A DNA stretch of 60,904 nt from VRUE01 sp036266075 (GTDB lineage: Bacteria > Actinomycetota > Thermoleophilia > Solirubrobacterales > 70-9), in the NCBI GenBank assembly GCA_036266075.1, contig DATANV010000023.1:1-60904 (forward strand), given 5' to 3'. Positions within the stretch are counted from its first letter, which is position 1, and each line of letters begins with the position of its first letter. The translations under genes and the position numbers were made by a program. Below are positions 8,923 through 18,696 of this stretch, piece by piece. Under the pieces are notes generated by a model. It was not told where the DNA came from. It did no database searches and worked only from the letters and a program-made list of their open reading frames with translations.

Positions 8923-11106
8923 ATGGGGTCGCTTCTGACCTGGAATCCCGTCGAGGGCGCGAGCGCCTACCAGCTGATGGTGTACGACCGGACGGATGCC
9001 CAAACGGTCTTCGACGGGATCGTGACCGGCCCGGCGCATGAGGTGCCGATTCCCGACGGGCGCAGTAACCATGAGCTCGTGATGCGCACGCGTCCTCTAT
9101 TGGGCGAGGACTGGAGCAATTGGACTGCATTCCAGCCATTGCCCCGTGAGATCGTTCTTGGGGAGCGCCGCGACCCGGTGTCGCCGGTCTCGACGGATAA
9201 CGAGATGGGCCTGTTCCTGATGTTCACCATCGACACCGAGTGCTCAGTCTTGCGCCAGCCCAATCCCGATCCCGACCGGGTCGTCGACGAGCTGATCTTC
9301 GGCGATTTCGGCAATGGTGGTCCGCCGGGTGGCATCGCGCTCCAGATGGACCTGCTCGAGCACTTCGGCTTCCGGGGATGTTTCTTCGTCGACGTTCTGA
9401 TGGAGTACGAGCACGGCCAGCATGCGCTGGAGCGTACGATCGAGGCGATCGTCGAACGTGGGCACGAGGTCGAGCTGCACATTCATCCCGAGCACCTCGA
9501 ATGGTCGGCTGACCCGGACGCGACAAGAGTTGCTGCAGAGCTCAGGGGCGGCGGCATGCAGCCTCAAAACGTCTTCCGTCACGTACTCGAACTCAGCGTG
9601 GACCTTTTCGAACGTCGCGTCGGTCGTCCGCCGCTGGCGTATCGCGCCGGTGCGTACCGCATCTCGGACGCGCACTTTCCCGTACTGGAGGACTTCGGCA
9701 TCCGCATCGATTCCTCGGTTCAGCCCTACTTCAACTCCCGGGTCGCCGACTGGATGCGAACCCGCACTCAGCCCTTTCGTGTCGGCGGGGTGCTTGAGAT
9801 TCCGCCGACCTTCGTGCTGCTCAACGACAGGCCGGACGCCTGGGAAACGCGAGCGTTGGCGCCGAGTTTCGGCCTGGGGGATCCCGTCTCAACCCTGCCG
9901 GCGTCGCCGAACGCCCCCCCCCTTGTAGCCACCCTTGTCTCCCACTCCTTCCAGCTCCTCCGCTGCCGTGAGAGCCGGGAGCGCGATGCGATCGCAGCCT
10001 TCGAAGCTCGGCTCCGTTCGGGGCTTCCCGCCGATACGGCCGATCGGATGCTGCGGAGGCCTCTGAACGTGACGCGTACCTTTGGCGAGGAGGTCGACGA
10101 GGGATTCGTCGCCCATGTCGCCACGATCCTGCGGCGGATTGCCGATCGGCCCGATGCACGCTGCGTCACCTACGGAGAGGTCGCGGGAATGATCGACCGG
10201 CACTGGCCCACGGAGCGCTTTCCCCCAGTCGATTCAATCGCGCTCTTGAACCGACCGCAGGGGATCGCGTCCGCAACCGGGACGCGGGTGTTCAACCACG
10301 GACTCCTCTCGCGCTTAGCGGCGCAGCACGCTGCGAGTTCGTCCCCCACGGAGAGAGATGATGACTCGGATCAGGTCTGCGAGCTGGAGTGCGACGGCGT
10401 AGCCGAGCTTCGTGACAGACTCGACTCGGCCGTCGCGGAGCTGGAGCCGGGGCAGCCGCTGCGCCTCCGTATTCGCACCCTCGGCATCGCTTCTCTTGGG
10501 CGGCGCGGCGCGCTACCGCCTTTGGCGGAGGTGCTTTTCCCCACCGCGGTCCTGCGCGCGGTGGCCGAAGAGGTGGGGGTGGAGGCTGGTCGCGGAGTTC
10601 CCTGGGACGCGCCCACCTTCTCTGCCTGGATCGAGCGATGTGGCTTCGAGATCCTCAGCGAACGGCGCGTTCCGCGCGGGCCTGAGGAGATGGAGACGCT
10701 CGCCCGTTTCGCGGAGAAGCTCAGCTGTCTCGACCCGCTGGAGCTGCGCACCGAGGCACTGGAGGTCGAGCTGCGCCGCGCGCGACCGGCGCAGCCCGAC
10801 CCGCCACTCGACGGACGGCAGCTCATCGCCCTGCGGAATGGCGTCTCCGCCGCGATGGCGGAAATGCCCGCCGGGGTAGCTCCGGGATCGCTTCCGGTGG
10901 TCGCGGTTGAGCTCCACGAGTCGATGCATCCGGGCCAGGAGCTGCGCCTGAGGGTCCCCGACGACCCGCAGCCTGCGAGCAGGACGACGTTGCTGTTAGC
11001 CCTCATGCGGGCCGGACTCGAGGTGCTCGACTGCAATGGATCGACCTACCGGCTCATGCGGCCGGTCGACCTGCCGGACATCCGCCGCTTCGCCGGCGTG
11101 GATTGA
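8923..11106 (+). CDS. FN3-like / NodB polysaccharide deacetylase / C-terminal extension
   Basis: 727 residues. Residues 1-70 read like a fibronectin-type III repeat (LLTWNPVEGASAYQLMVYD). The NodB-like domain (about 98-330) has FTIDTEC (102-108) and ELHIHPEHLEW (184-194), supplying the Asp and His metal ligands, then YRAGAYRISD. The last roughly 240 residues contain stretches like the end of methyltransferase folds (SAWIERCGFEILSERRVPRG). Expected role: removal of N-acetyl groups from hexosamines, a step that precedes N-sulfation in heparan-type chemistry. The start is preceded by TAGGGG six bases before ATG. Confidence 0.8.
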   Translation: MGSLLTWNPVEGASAYQLMVYDRTDAQTVFDGIVTGPAHEVPIPDGRSNHELVMRTRPLLGEDWSNWTAFQPLPREIVLGERRDPVSPVSTDNEMGLFLMFTIDTECSVLRQPNPDPDRVVDELIFGDFGNGGPPGGIALQMDLLEHFGFRGCFFVDVLMEYEHGQHALERTIEAIVERGHEVELHIHPEHLEWSADPDATRVAAELRGGGMQPQNVFRHVLELSVDLFERRVGRPPLAYRAGAYRISDAHFPVLEDFGIRIDSSVQPYFNSRVADWMRTRTQPFRVGGVLEIPPTFVLLNDRPDAWETRALAPSFGLGDPVSTLPASPNAPPLVATLVSHSFQLLRCRESRERDAIAAFEARLRSGLPADTADRMLRRPLNVTRTFGEEVDEGFVAHVATILRRIADRPDARCVTYGEVAGMIDRHWPTERFPPVDSIALLNRPQGIASATGTRVFNHGLLSRLAAQHAASSSPTERDDDSDQVCELECDGVAELRDRLDSAVAELEPGQPLRLRIRTLGIASLGRRGALPPLAEVLFPTAVLRAVAEEVGVEAGRGVPWDAPTFSAWIERCGFEILSERRVPRGPEEMETLARFAEKLSCLDPLELRTEALEVELRRARPAQPDPPLDGRQLIALRNGVSAAMAEMPAGVAPGSLPVVAVELHESMHPGQELRLRVPDDPQPASRTTLLLALMRAGLEVLDCNGSTYRLMRPVDLPDIRRFAGVD

Positions 11107-11122
11107 GACGGGGCGCCAGCGG

Positions 11123-12739
11123 TCAACTACTCGTTGTCTTAAGCCGTCGCGCAGCGCGGTCGGCCTGACCGATTCTCAGCACTGCCGTCATCGTGGCGTC
11201 GGCTGCGCGTGAGCGCATCGTCGCCGTCCAGACCGGTACACGCTTGCGGTCGCTTGGGTAGGTCCAGCCCAAACGGGTCGGCACGTCTCGGCCGCGGTCG
11301 AGCGCGATCTCGGTCCCCGCGTCGAGATCGGTGAGCGTGGCAGTGACGCCCTCGCCGCCGGCGATCACATGGCCCCGCTCATCAAGCCGCGCCTCGATCT
11401 CCGGGCCGAAGTGGAAGCGCCGGGCGTAGTCGTGGGGCTCCTCCGCCCGCACGTCGTCGACCACCACCAGAATTTCCCCTGGCCGGTAGAGCAGGAGCCG
11501 CAGATGTTCGACGCCTTGCTGCGCGAAAAGCGGGTTGGTCGCAAGGATCGCGTACCAGCCGTCCCCCTCGCCGGCGGCGAGCAGGCCACTGCCGTACGGC
11601 TTGCTCTCGCGCCAGCCGAAGTCACGTTCATCGACAGTCAGGACGTTGTGGGCGAAGGCCGATCGGGCATAGAGCCGATCGGGCTCTTCCTCGTAGTAGC
11701 CCCAGCGCCCCGCGTCGCCCACCAGCACTTGGCCGCCCTCGACCAGCAGGAAGCCCGTTCCGTCCGAATGCTTGTGAGTCGAGCTGTGGTAGGCGGCGCT
11801 GACCGCCAGGTAGCTGTCGCCGTCGCGCACGAACGCGTTGCCGGTTTGGGGGAACACCGCCATTCCGGATTGGCTCGCGGCCTCGCTGATCGCCCACTCT
11901 TCCGCGGGCTTGTCGTCGGTGTCGCCGAGCTGGGCGCTGCGGCCATTCGGCATCACGTGCCAGGCGGAATGTTGCCGGAGGCGCTCGAGTCGTTCCGGCA
12001 ACTCCGGTAACTCCGGCATCGTCTCGGCGATCCGAGCCACCATGCGGGTGATCGCGAACTGGTATTCGGTGGAGTGCTCCAGGTGACCACCCTCGCGTTC
12101 GTTGACCGTCGCCTTCATGGTCCGACGCAGGCGGCTCACTGACAGATCTGCCCACGCGGGCGCCGCGGGCAGCACCGGAACCTGGCGGGCAAGCAGGTGA
12201 AGCGCCTCATCCTGCGCCAGGCCGTGGTTGTGATCGGTGCTGTACTTGCTGTCGTCGGCGAGCTCAGAGCCATGGCGGTTGCATGCCTGGAGGAGCAGAT
12301 TCGCCCGCTCGGCGTCGATCATGCCCTCGAGGAGGCCGGCCCGCAGCGCATAGGCGATGGCGGTTGCCCGATGGCTGACCGCCATGTCGTACCAGGCGAA
12401 CTCGGAGACACTCGCGGCGGCCGTGGAGTGAGCGGATATCCAGTCGGCGACGATGTCCAGCGCTACCGCGAGAGCGTTCCGATCGTCGGTCTCTACGTAC
12501 GCCAGGAAGAGCGGCTTGAGCCACATCAGCGAGTGGAGCTGGTAGCACCACGACCTGCTCTCGTGGGGATCTTGGAGCCAGTCGATCGGCGGCTTCAGAA
12601 TTGTCGCCTGTCCGTATACCTCGAAGCGACCTTCTGCCAGGCTGATGGCAGTCGGAAATTTCCCGTATGGACCCATCAGGCGCGGTTCAGGTGGTGCCAG
12701 GGCTCGCAGCCTTGCGATCAGCTGTTCTTGCCTCGGCAT
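11123..12739 (-). CDS. Heparinase II/III family protein (second)
   Basis: 538 residues from the ATG at 12739, which lies eight bases after the stop of the upstream methyltransferase; an ATG at 12799 would overlap that gene. Motifs: DHNHGLAQDEALHLLAR (near 170), HLEHSTEYQFAI (near 218) and HKHSDGTGFLLVEGG (near 321). It closely resembles the protein at 31517-33112 (shared IDWLQDPH-x-SR, WYDMAV, HKH-DG/DA-GFLLVEGG, GDAGRWGYYE). Predicted polysaccharide lyase or trimming enzyme; no signal peptide is evident. Convergent with the deacetylase gene. Confidence 0.85.
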   Translation of the reverse strand: MPRQEQLIARLRALAPPEPRLMGPYGKFPTAISLAEGRFEVYGQATILKPPIDWLQDPHESRSWCYQLHSLMWLKPLFLAYVETDDRNALAVALDIVADWISAHSTAAASVSEFAWYDMAVSHRATAIAYALRAGLLEGMIDAERANLLLQACNRHGSELADDSKYSTDHNHGLAQDEALHLLARQVPVLPAAPAWADLSVSRLRRTMKATVNEREGGHLEHSTEYQFAITRMVARIAETMPELPELPERLERLRQHSAWHVMPNGRSAQLGDTDDKPAEEWAISEAASQSGMAVFPQTGNAFVRDGDSYLAVSAAYHSSTHKHSDGTGFLLVEGGQVLVGDAGRWGYYEEEPDRLYARSAFAHNVLTVDERDFGWRESKPYGSGLLAAGEGDGWYAILATNPLFAQQGVEHLRLLLYRPGEILVVVDDVRAEEPHDYARRFHFGPEIEARLDERGHVIAGGEGVTATLTDLDAGTEIALDRGRDVPTRLGWTYPSDRKRVPVWTATMRSRAADATMTAVLRIGQADRAARRLKTTSS

Positions 12740-12747
12740 CGAACCGG

Positions 12748-13383
12748 CTAGACGACACGCAGGGCGCTCAAGGCGTGGGCATCGGCATCTCTTCGACAAA
12801 AGAAGTGAACGTCGTCGGGAGTACCGGTGACGGGATCCACCGCTCGGATCGACACGGCTGAGAGTTCGCGCCTTGCGGTTTCAAACCAGTCTTCGAGGTC
12901 GTTCCCGTAGTAATGGTGACGACCGAACGATCCGTGCGGCTCCTCGTGGTGGGTCGACGTCGACGCCCCCAGTACCGATCCGGGCGAGGTATGGATGATG
13001 CACGCATCCGAACCCACCCGCACGAGTTCGCCGAAGGCCCCCCTATCGTCGGGAACGAACTCCAGCACCATGCTGAGGCTGATGAAGTCGTAGGAATCGT
13101 CTGGCCGGTCAATCTCCTGAAGATCGATGCTGTTCTCCCCGTCATACGTCGAGGTCTCGAAACTCCGAAACCACGAAGGGTCGAGAGATGCGTCGGGCGC
13201 GAACTGGATCGCTCGCCGCCAGGAGAGCATCTCGGCAGGCAGCCGCGAGAGGAACGCACGCAGTGAGCGCTGCCGCTCCAACGAGCCGCAGCTGCGGCAC
13301 CGGGGTGGCGCCCCTGACTTGGCGAGGCGCCCATTCGGGCCCGGCACGAACTCCTGCCCCCCACAGATGTTGCAGACCGGCAT
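12748..13383 (-). CDS. Zinc-ribbon SAM methyltransferase
   Basis: 211 residues. An N-terminal ribbon with Cys4, Cys7, Cys29 and Cys32 (CNIC and CRSC) precedes a degenerate methyltransferase_11 fold (DFISLSMVLEFVPDDRGAF matches motif post-II). This zinc-ribbon plus methyltransferase arrangement is common in glycan loci. First gene of a two-gene leftward unit with the heparinase. Substrate unknown. Confidence 0.7.
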   Translation of the reverse strand: MPVCNICGGQEFVPGPNGRLAKSGAPPRCRSCGSLERQRSLRAFLSRLPAEMLSWRRAIQFAPDASLDPSWFRSFETSTYDGENSIDLQEIDRPDDSYDFISLSMVLEFVPDDRGAFGELVRVGSDACIIHTSPGSVLGASTSTHHEEPHGSFGRHHYYGNDLEDWFETARRELSAVSIRAVDPVTGTPDDVHFFCRRDADAHALSALRVV

Positions 13384-13467
13384 CGAAGAGGGAGACTACC
13401 CCTCCGGACCGCGGTCGTCCCGTCTGGGAACATAAGGGTCTCTTCCCGATCCGGTACTCCCGATCAC

Positions 13468-15216
13468 GTGAATTCTCCGTTGCTCATCTCGAACGCCCAC
13501 CTTCCCGTTGCCCTTCGTCCGGTGGTCGACTTCCCGTCGGTGCGCGGTTCGATCTTCGACGATCCGGGGGACGAGAAGTCCTGGCACATCTCCCAGCGCA
13601 GCGATGCTCTGAATCGCTTCTACGCCGACCGCGAGCCCGCTTGGTACAGCTCGGCGATCTCCTCACTGAAGGGCGCCGAGCGCGTCCTCGATCTCGGCTG
13701 CGGTCCCGGTCTCGCCCTTCAGGCCCTGCTCGAACAGGGCTGCTCGAGTGTTCTCGGTGTGGATCGCTGGCCTGACTTTGCGGCCAATTCCACGCCCGAG
13801 ATGCCCATCATCGCCCATGACCTGAGCCTGCCCATGCCGTTTCTGGAATCAGGCTCGTTCGACGGAGTATTCAGCCACTACGCGCTGGACTACGTCTCGC
13901 CGGTCTGCCTGCGCCAGGTTCTGCGTGAGGCGAGCCGAGTTCTTACCCCAGGCGGGTGGCTGGTGATCTACGTGGCGGCCGTGGGTTTGGGCGGGGGAGA
14001 CGAGGCCCGGACTACCTCCTACACGCCGACGGTGTTACAGGTCCTACTTGACGAGGCCGGCTTCGCCGAGATCGACGTCCAGGCTGCCTCCGAGGGCCGG
14101 AACTCGATCGCGAAGGCGCGGCGCGGAGCAGACGATCTCGATATCGGCCGGGCCAACCCGCGGGAGGTTGCAGCCCATATAGAGGGCGATACCCAGGTCA
14201 CCGCCGCATTCTCGGGCAATCCTGAGGCAGTGAAGTGTGAGGTGGTGGGCGAGGAGGGGAGGACCGCAACCTTCGTCTTCGAGCTGTCACCTGCAGATCT
14301 GATCGTCGCCGGCCGCGTTTCGGTTTGTGCCAGAGCACTGGTACAGGCAATCGCCGGAACCGAGTTGCAGCTCTGGGTTTGGCGCGGGCCGACGCCGGTG
14401 GTGATGGAGTGCGCTCGTCTCGAGTTCGCAGCCGCCGAGCTACGACTGAGTGCGGCGGGGTCAGAATGCGAGCACGGCTCCACCTGGCGGCCCGGCGAGT
14501 TGCCGGTGGAACCGGTAGGCAATGCCTATTTGCAGTTTGAGGATCTTCGCTCTGGCGATTTGCTCAGCGTGGCGGAGCGGGGAGAAGAGGGTCGTCAGAT
14601 CGTCGTCGAGTCGGTACGGCCACTTCCCCCCGACGCGGCCGAGCAGCTGGGTCCGGGCCGCAATCGCTTTCTGGTCAAGTGCGCATCCGGGCTCGACTTC
14701 GCCATCGCCGATCGGGAGTGGCTCGTCGGCCGCCTCCACGGCATTGCGCTTAGCGCCGGAGACCTCGATCGGAAGGGCGCTCGCGAGTGGCTGCTGTGGG
14801 CCGCTTGGCGCCAGGCAATGGTCTATCTCGGCGGCCCGGACTGGAAGTCGATCCTCCTGGCCGCGTCCGAGAAGGAAGACGAGCTGCGGAGTCCGCTCAT
14901 CCTCGTCGACCCCGCCGCAAGCGGCGACGGACCGTCCGAAGCTCCTCCGCCGGAGTTGATCGACTTCGCGACGGCTAACAACCGCCGCTTCGTGCTTCTC
15001 GGCCCAGAATGCCTCGATCTCGTGGATCGAGCCGATCTGCGCGCCATCTGCCGGCACCTCCTCTACAGCGGCTCGCGCGGCTGTAACGAGTCCGAGCTGC
15101 CGGAAGGAGCAAACGAGAACCTCAGATACCTCACCGAACGAACGCTGCTGATGAGGCTGCGGCAGACGCACGGCTTCTCGCCGGCCCAGGTCGGGCGGAG
15201 GTCTTCCGCAAGTTGA
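13468..15216 (+). CDS. SAM methyltransferase with long uncharacterised C-terminal region
   Basis: 582 residues from a GTG start. Residues about 65-210 form a methyltransferase_11 domain: VLDLGCGPGLALQALLEQG, VLGVDRWPDF, GSFDGVFSHYALDYV, EASRVLTPGGWLVIY. The following 370 residues include a beta-rich segment and a helical tail that I do not recognise. The next gene starts at an overlapping TTG, so this is the first gene of a methyltransferase-deacetylase pair. Confidence 0.7.
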   Translation: MNSPLLISNAHLPVALRPVVDFPSVRGSIFDDPGDEKSWHISQRSDALNRFYADREPAWYSSAISSLKGAERVLDLGCGPGLALQALLEQGCSSVLGVDRWPDFAANSTPEMPIIAHDLSLPMPFLESGSFDGVFSHYALDYVSPVCLRQVLREASRVLTPGGWLVIYVAAVGLGGGDEARTTSYTPTVLQVLLDEAGFAEIDVQAASEGRNSIAKARRGADDLDIGRANPREVAAHIEGDTQVTAAFSGNPEAVKCEVVGEEGRTATFVFELSPADLIVAGRVSVCARALVQAIAGTELQLWVWRGPTPVVMECARLEFAAAELRLSAAGSECEHGSTWRPGELPVEPVGNAYLQFEDLRSGDLLSVAERGEEGRQIVVESVRPLPPDAAEQLGPGRNRFLVKCASGLDFAIADREWLVGRLHGIALSAGDLDRKGAREWLLWAAWRQAMVYLGGPDWKSILLAASEKEDELRSPLILVDPAASGDGPSEAPPPELIDFATANNRRFVLLGPECLDLVDRADLRAICRHLLYSGSRGCNESELPEGANENLRYLTERTLLMRLRQTHGFSPAQVGRRSSAS

Positions 15217-16295
15217 CCCTTGAGATCCCATCTGCCCTGCGAGTGGAGCCGGGAAAGCTTCCAACTGCTCTCCCGCGCACCATCGAGGAGATCGCCCCGC
15301 CGCTGCACCCGAGTGAGCCTGAACCTGGTCCCGCCGAGCCGACCACTCTGTTCCTCACCGTCGACGTCGAGGACTCCTATTTCGACCGCCCGATCCTGAT
15401 GACCGGCGAGGGCGTCGGCCGCGAGTTCGGCGTATACGGCATCCTCGACGCGCTCGACGCCCACGATATGAAGGGCACCTTCTTCGTCAACGTCTACGAG
15501 AAGGACCGCCAGCCGGATGGAGTGGTGGAGGGCGTCGTGCGCGATATCGCGGATCGGGGGCACGAGGTCGGCCTGCACAGCCATCCTTCATGGTCGCTGG
15601 ACTTCTATCGGCGCCCTCTGTACAGGCTCGCGAAGGCAGCTCAGGTTGACGTCCTGCGCCGTGGGGCGGACTGGATTGCCGAGTGGACGGGTGAGGCTCC
15701 AACCAGCTTTCGCGGTGGCGGCTACGCAGTCAACGACGACACCTTTGCTGCCCTGGAGGAGGTTGGCATCGCAATCGACAGCTCCTGCTTCTTCCCCTCC
15801 GGGAACAACCACAACACCAGACACTCGATCAACGCCCCTACTGGAATTGCAGCGACGACGGAGATACCGGTCACCACCGTTCTGCGCACAAACGGCAATG
15901 GAGTTCTCGCGCAACGTAAGTTGGACCTGGACTGGCTTTCCGTTGAAGAGTTGTTGACCGCACTCGATACCCTTGCATTGCACGGTGCGGCGTTCGCGAC
16001 TTTCATGATGCATTCCTTCTCATTCATCGAGAAGCGGACTCGCATGCCGGATGATCCTCCTTCCCCAGCGGCTCCCTTCGTGAGCAAGGTCGACTGCGAC
16101 CGATACGTCGAGGTCTACGGACCCAAACTGGCAAGCCGCGAAGCATTCTCGACATTTCTCGATCACGTCAATCGGATGTCGCATCTGACAGCTCGCACTG
16201 TTCGCAACGCCCTTGCCGATCTCTCCGCAGTCGCCTCGCCCCGCGATGTCATCCCCGTCGTCGGGCGGCCCGAAAACCCGACACCGCCTCAATAG
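15213..16295 (+). CDS. NodB-type polysaccharide deacetylase
   Basis: 360 residues from a TTG start overlapping the upstream stop (TTGA). The catalytic pattern is clear: FLTVDVEDSYFD (47-58, with the DVED signature), HEVGLHSHPSWSLDFYRR (His metal ligands near 121-125), FRGGGYAVND, and a late MMHSFSF. The DVED/HSHPSW form is typical of deacetylases in exopolysaccharide loci. No signal peptide is seen, suggesting cytoplasmic action on a lipid-linked or nascent chain. Expected reaction: hydrolysis of acetamido groups on a hexosamine. Confidence 0.85.
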   Translation: MTLEIPSALRVEPGKLPTALPRTIEEIAPPLHPSEPEPGPAEPTTLFLTVDVEDSYFDRPILMTGEGVGREFGVYGILDALDAHDMKGTFFVNVYEKDRQPDGVVEGVVRDIADRGHEVGLHSHPSWSLDFYRRPLYRLAKAAQVDVLRRGADWIAEWTGEAPTSFRGGGYAVNDDTFAALEEVGIAIDSSCFFPSGNNHNTRHSINAPTGIAATTEIPVTTVLRTNGNGVLAQRKLDLDWLSVEELLTALDTLALHGAAFATFMMHSFSFIEKRTRMPDDPPSPAAPFVSKVDCDRYVEVYGPKLASREAFSTFLDHVNRMSHLTARTVRNALADLSAVASPRDVIPVVGRPENPTPPQ

Positions 16296-17023
16296 CCGTG
16301 TGCACGCATTATCTCCTGGTACTCGTGGTCAGCCTCGAGTAGCTGCTGCCATTCCTCCGGCAGCTCAACTGATCCAGCCGGCCCGTTCTTGTTCGTGGGG
16401 TTGGTCGCTGGATGTTTGGTGGGCCACTCCTCGACGAATCTCATGACACCCGGATCTATTTCCTCTTCAAGAAAGTCAAATAGATTTCGAGCCAGTCGGT
16501 CGCGGCCCTCGGGATCAACGGCCAGGTCCATCTGGCAGATATGCCCCGAACCCTCTGCCTCCATCGCCTCACCCAGGCGTACCGATTCTTTGTATTTGTT
16601 AACCATGCGGGCAGGGTGGTCGGTTTCACCGTAGCCGAGCCGCATATTGGATTGAAACACTCGGTCGCCCCGCCTTAAGACATAGACATAGAGTGGGCTG
16701 ACAAGGGGATCCCATACGTCGCGATTGAACTCAGACCAGGGGGTCTTCATGCCCCAGCGGCGAGCCTTCAGCCGAGACGGGTCTACCGGGCGCCCGATGA
16801 AGAACCAGATCGCCTTGACCACTTCGTCACGTCGCTCCTGTGTCCAGCTATCGCCATGGTGAGTGGCCGTCTCCGCCAGTAGCGGAACTATCGAGGGAAG
16901 CTTATAAAGCTCGATCTCGCGGGCTATTCCGATTTCGGCATGCTGGTTGAGCATGACGCTGAGAGCGGTGGTGCCGCTCCTCGCTGCGCCGCATATTACG
17001 ATCGGCCGGGCTTTCCGCGTCAT
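16289..17023 (-). CDS. Sulfotransferase family protein (1)
   Basis: 244 residues. The 5'-phosphosulfate-binding loop is CGAARSGTTALSVML (11-25); the 3'-phosphate region follows as VYVLRRGDRVFQSNMRLGYGE. Such enzymes move sulfate from PAPS to sugar hydroxyl or amino groups. It overlaps the 3' end of the deacetylase by seven bases on the opposite strand and diverges from the methyltransferase at 17065. Confidence 0.8.
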   Translation of the reverse strand: MTRKARPIVICGAARSGTTALSVMLNQHAEIGIAREIELYKLPSIVPLLAETATHHGDSWTQERRDEVVKAIWFFIGRPVDPSRLKARRWGMKTPWSEFNRDVWDPLVSPLYVYVLRRGDRVFQSNMRLGYGETDHPARMVNKYKESVRLGEAMEAEGSGHICQMDLAVDPEGRDRLARNLFDFLEEEIDPGVMRFVEEWPTKHPATNPTNKNGPAGSVELPEEWQQLLEADHEYQEIMRAHGY

Positions 17024-17064
17024 GGATCCACTTTATGGTAATCATCGAGTATCCCGTGGGAAAG

Positions 17065-17874
17065 ATGGCTGACTTGGCAGATACCAACGCACAGATATAC
17101 GCTGAGCACAGGCCTCGCTATCCAGAGAATCTGATCGAAGATCTGCGGCGTCGCACGATCGGCGATCACGGGGAGCTGCTGATTGACTGGGGATGTGGCA
17201 CCGGAGAGCTCACCCTTCCTTTGAGCTTGTATTTCGATGGTGTCAGAGCGGTCGACGTCGGCGCAGACCGGATCTCGATCGCCGAAGAGAGCGCTCGAAG
17301 GAAGGGCATCGAGAACATCGAGTGGAACGTCGGCAAGGCGGAGGATCTCGAAATCGCTCCGGAAAGTTGCGATTTGATCACCTGCGCTTCGGCATTTCAC
17401 TGGATGGACCGCGAGTTGCTTGCAGAGCGGGCTTTCAGGGGGCTCAGGAGTGGCGGCTCGCTGGCGATCGCCGGAGGCGCGGGGGGAGACATCTGGAGCG
17501 GTGCCAAGGATTGGCATGAGGTGGCCCGGGCCTGCCTGTTGAAATACCTGGACAGACCCTCCTCCGAGGGGAAGCCAGCCAGTAGCGCCCCAAGCGCCAA
17601 TCCCGCGAAGAAGAAGTGGCATGCCGACTATCTGATCTCGGCGGGGTTCGAGGTCGAGCATCTGCAGTTTCCCACCGAGTTTTCCTGGCCGGTGGACAAA
17701 GTCGCTGGATACATGTATTCGATCACTGGTGGCATCCCCTGGACCCTTGGCGACAAACGCGCAGACTTCGAGCGCGAGTTCAGTGAGGCGCTCACTCGCT
17801 TGAATCCCTCCGGCATGATGCTTGAGACGATCGACTTCTTCCTGCTTATTGCGAGCAAGCCGTCGGGGGAGTGA
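17065..17874 (+). CDS. SAM methyltransferase (type 11)
   Basis: 269 residues from the ATG at 17065 (preceded by GGGAAAG); an ATG at 17035 adds ten residues. The core reads LIDWGCGTGELTLPLSLYF, VRAVDVGADRISIAEE, WNVGKAEDLEIAPESCDLITCASAFHWMD, matching trans-aconitate-type methyltransferases. It overlaps the next gene by GTGA. Probably modifies a sugar or lipid intermediate; target unknown. Confidence 0.8.
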   Translation: MADLADTNAQIYAEHRPRYPENLIEDLRRRTIGDHGELLIDWGCGTGELTLPLSLYFDGVRAVDVGADRISIAEESARRKGIENIEWNVGKAEDLEIAPESCDLITCASAFHWMDRELLAERAFRGLRSGGSLAIAGGAGGDIWSGAKDWHEVARACLLKYLDRPSSEGKPASSAPSANPAKKKWHADYLISAGFEVEHLQFPTEFSWPVDKVAGYMYSITGGIPWTLGDKRADFEREFSEALTRLNPSGMMLETIDFFLLIASKPSGE

Positions 17875-18632
17875 AAGTCGTAACACTGCCGTTGATCCAA
17901 TACTGGCATGACGAGAATGTTCCCAGCGAGGTGGAAAAGCTTTTCGCGCGGATAAGCGAGCACAACCCCGACATGCGGCAGATGATTTTCAGCCAGACGA
18001 CCGCCAAGATGTTCCTCGAAACGCACCTCGGCGCTCGCGAGGTCGCGGCGTTCGAAGCATGTGCCGTGCCGGCGATGCAGGCAGACTATTTCCGCTACTG
18101 CGCGGTGCATGTTCTCGGTGGGTTTTACTGCGACGCCGACTGCATCTGCACCGGGTCGCTGTTGCCGCTCCTCGAGGCCGATGGCATTCTTGTCGAAAGC
18201 ATGAGGCTGCCCGAGACCCTCAACAACAATCTCTTCGCTTTCAAAGACCCAGGCCATCTCTTTCCAAAGCTCGCGATGGACATTGCGACCGCCGCCATTG
18301 AGAACCGTCTTAGCGAGCGCGTCTCAGCTGTCACCGGCCCATTCATATTTAATCTGCTCTGGCGCGGGTTCAAACGAGGTTCCTTCGACGCCTGGCTGCA
18401 AGAGGCCAAAGGTACTTCTGGTCTGGTGGGGGAGGAGAAAGGCGTAGCTCGACAGGTTAAGGCGATACGTCTCGCAGTCGGTGATTACACGCGGCTCGCC
18501 GGCGCCTTCGATGGGGTTCGGGTGTTGGCGTGGGCAGACCTACTCGACGTCATTACCCCCGGCAGTAACCAGCTCGCATACAAGGAGACGAGGAACCACT
18601 TTCCCAACTGGGAGGGAAGCATCTACCGTTGA
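17871..18632 (+). CDS. GT32-like glycosyltransferase with DXD motif (first of three paralogues)
   Basis: 253 residues from a GTG overlapping the upstream stop. It starts near IQYWHDENVPSEV and has QADYFRYCAVHVLGGFYCDAD (71-90 region), ending with the DXD metal/sugar-nucleotide motif of GT32 (Gly_transf_sug) enzymes. Paralogues lie at 39131 and 47024, each opening with a QYWH stretch and carrying QADY-x-R-x-CA-x-x-x-x-GG-x-Y. Predicted to add a hexose-type residue from an NDP-sugar. Confidence 0.8.
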   Translation: MKVVTLPLIQYWHDENVPSEVEKLFARISEHNPDMRQMIFSQTTAKMFLETHLGAREVAAFEACAVPAMQADYFRYCAVHVLGGFYCDADCICTGSLLPLLEADGILVESMRLPETLNNNLFAFKDPGHLFPKLAMDIATAAIENRLSERVSAVTGPFIFNLLWRGFKRGSFDAWLQEAKGTSGLVGEEKGVARQVKAIRLAVGDYTRLAGAFDGVRVLAWADLLDVITPGSNQLAYKETRNHFPNWEGSIYR

Positions 18633-18671
18633 GGCTTGGTAGTTGTACCAGGAGATCATTGAGGTGACAGC

Positions 18672-18696
18672 TGGACGATGAACGAGGTCCGGTCAA
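18672..18696. repeat. Copy of the IS3-relic right end overlapping the GT61 start
   Basis: This stretch shares GATGAACG and GGTCCGGTCA, in the same order and spacing, with the right end of the IS3-family relic near 22435-22459 (one mismatch and one single-base gap over about 25 bases). It may be a solo IS end. It covers the annotated ATG (18678) of the next gene, so that start may lie in acquired DNA. Confidence 0.4.
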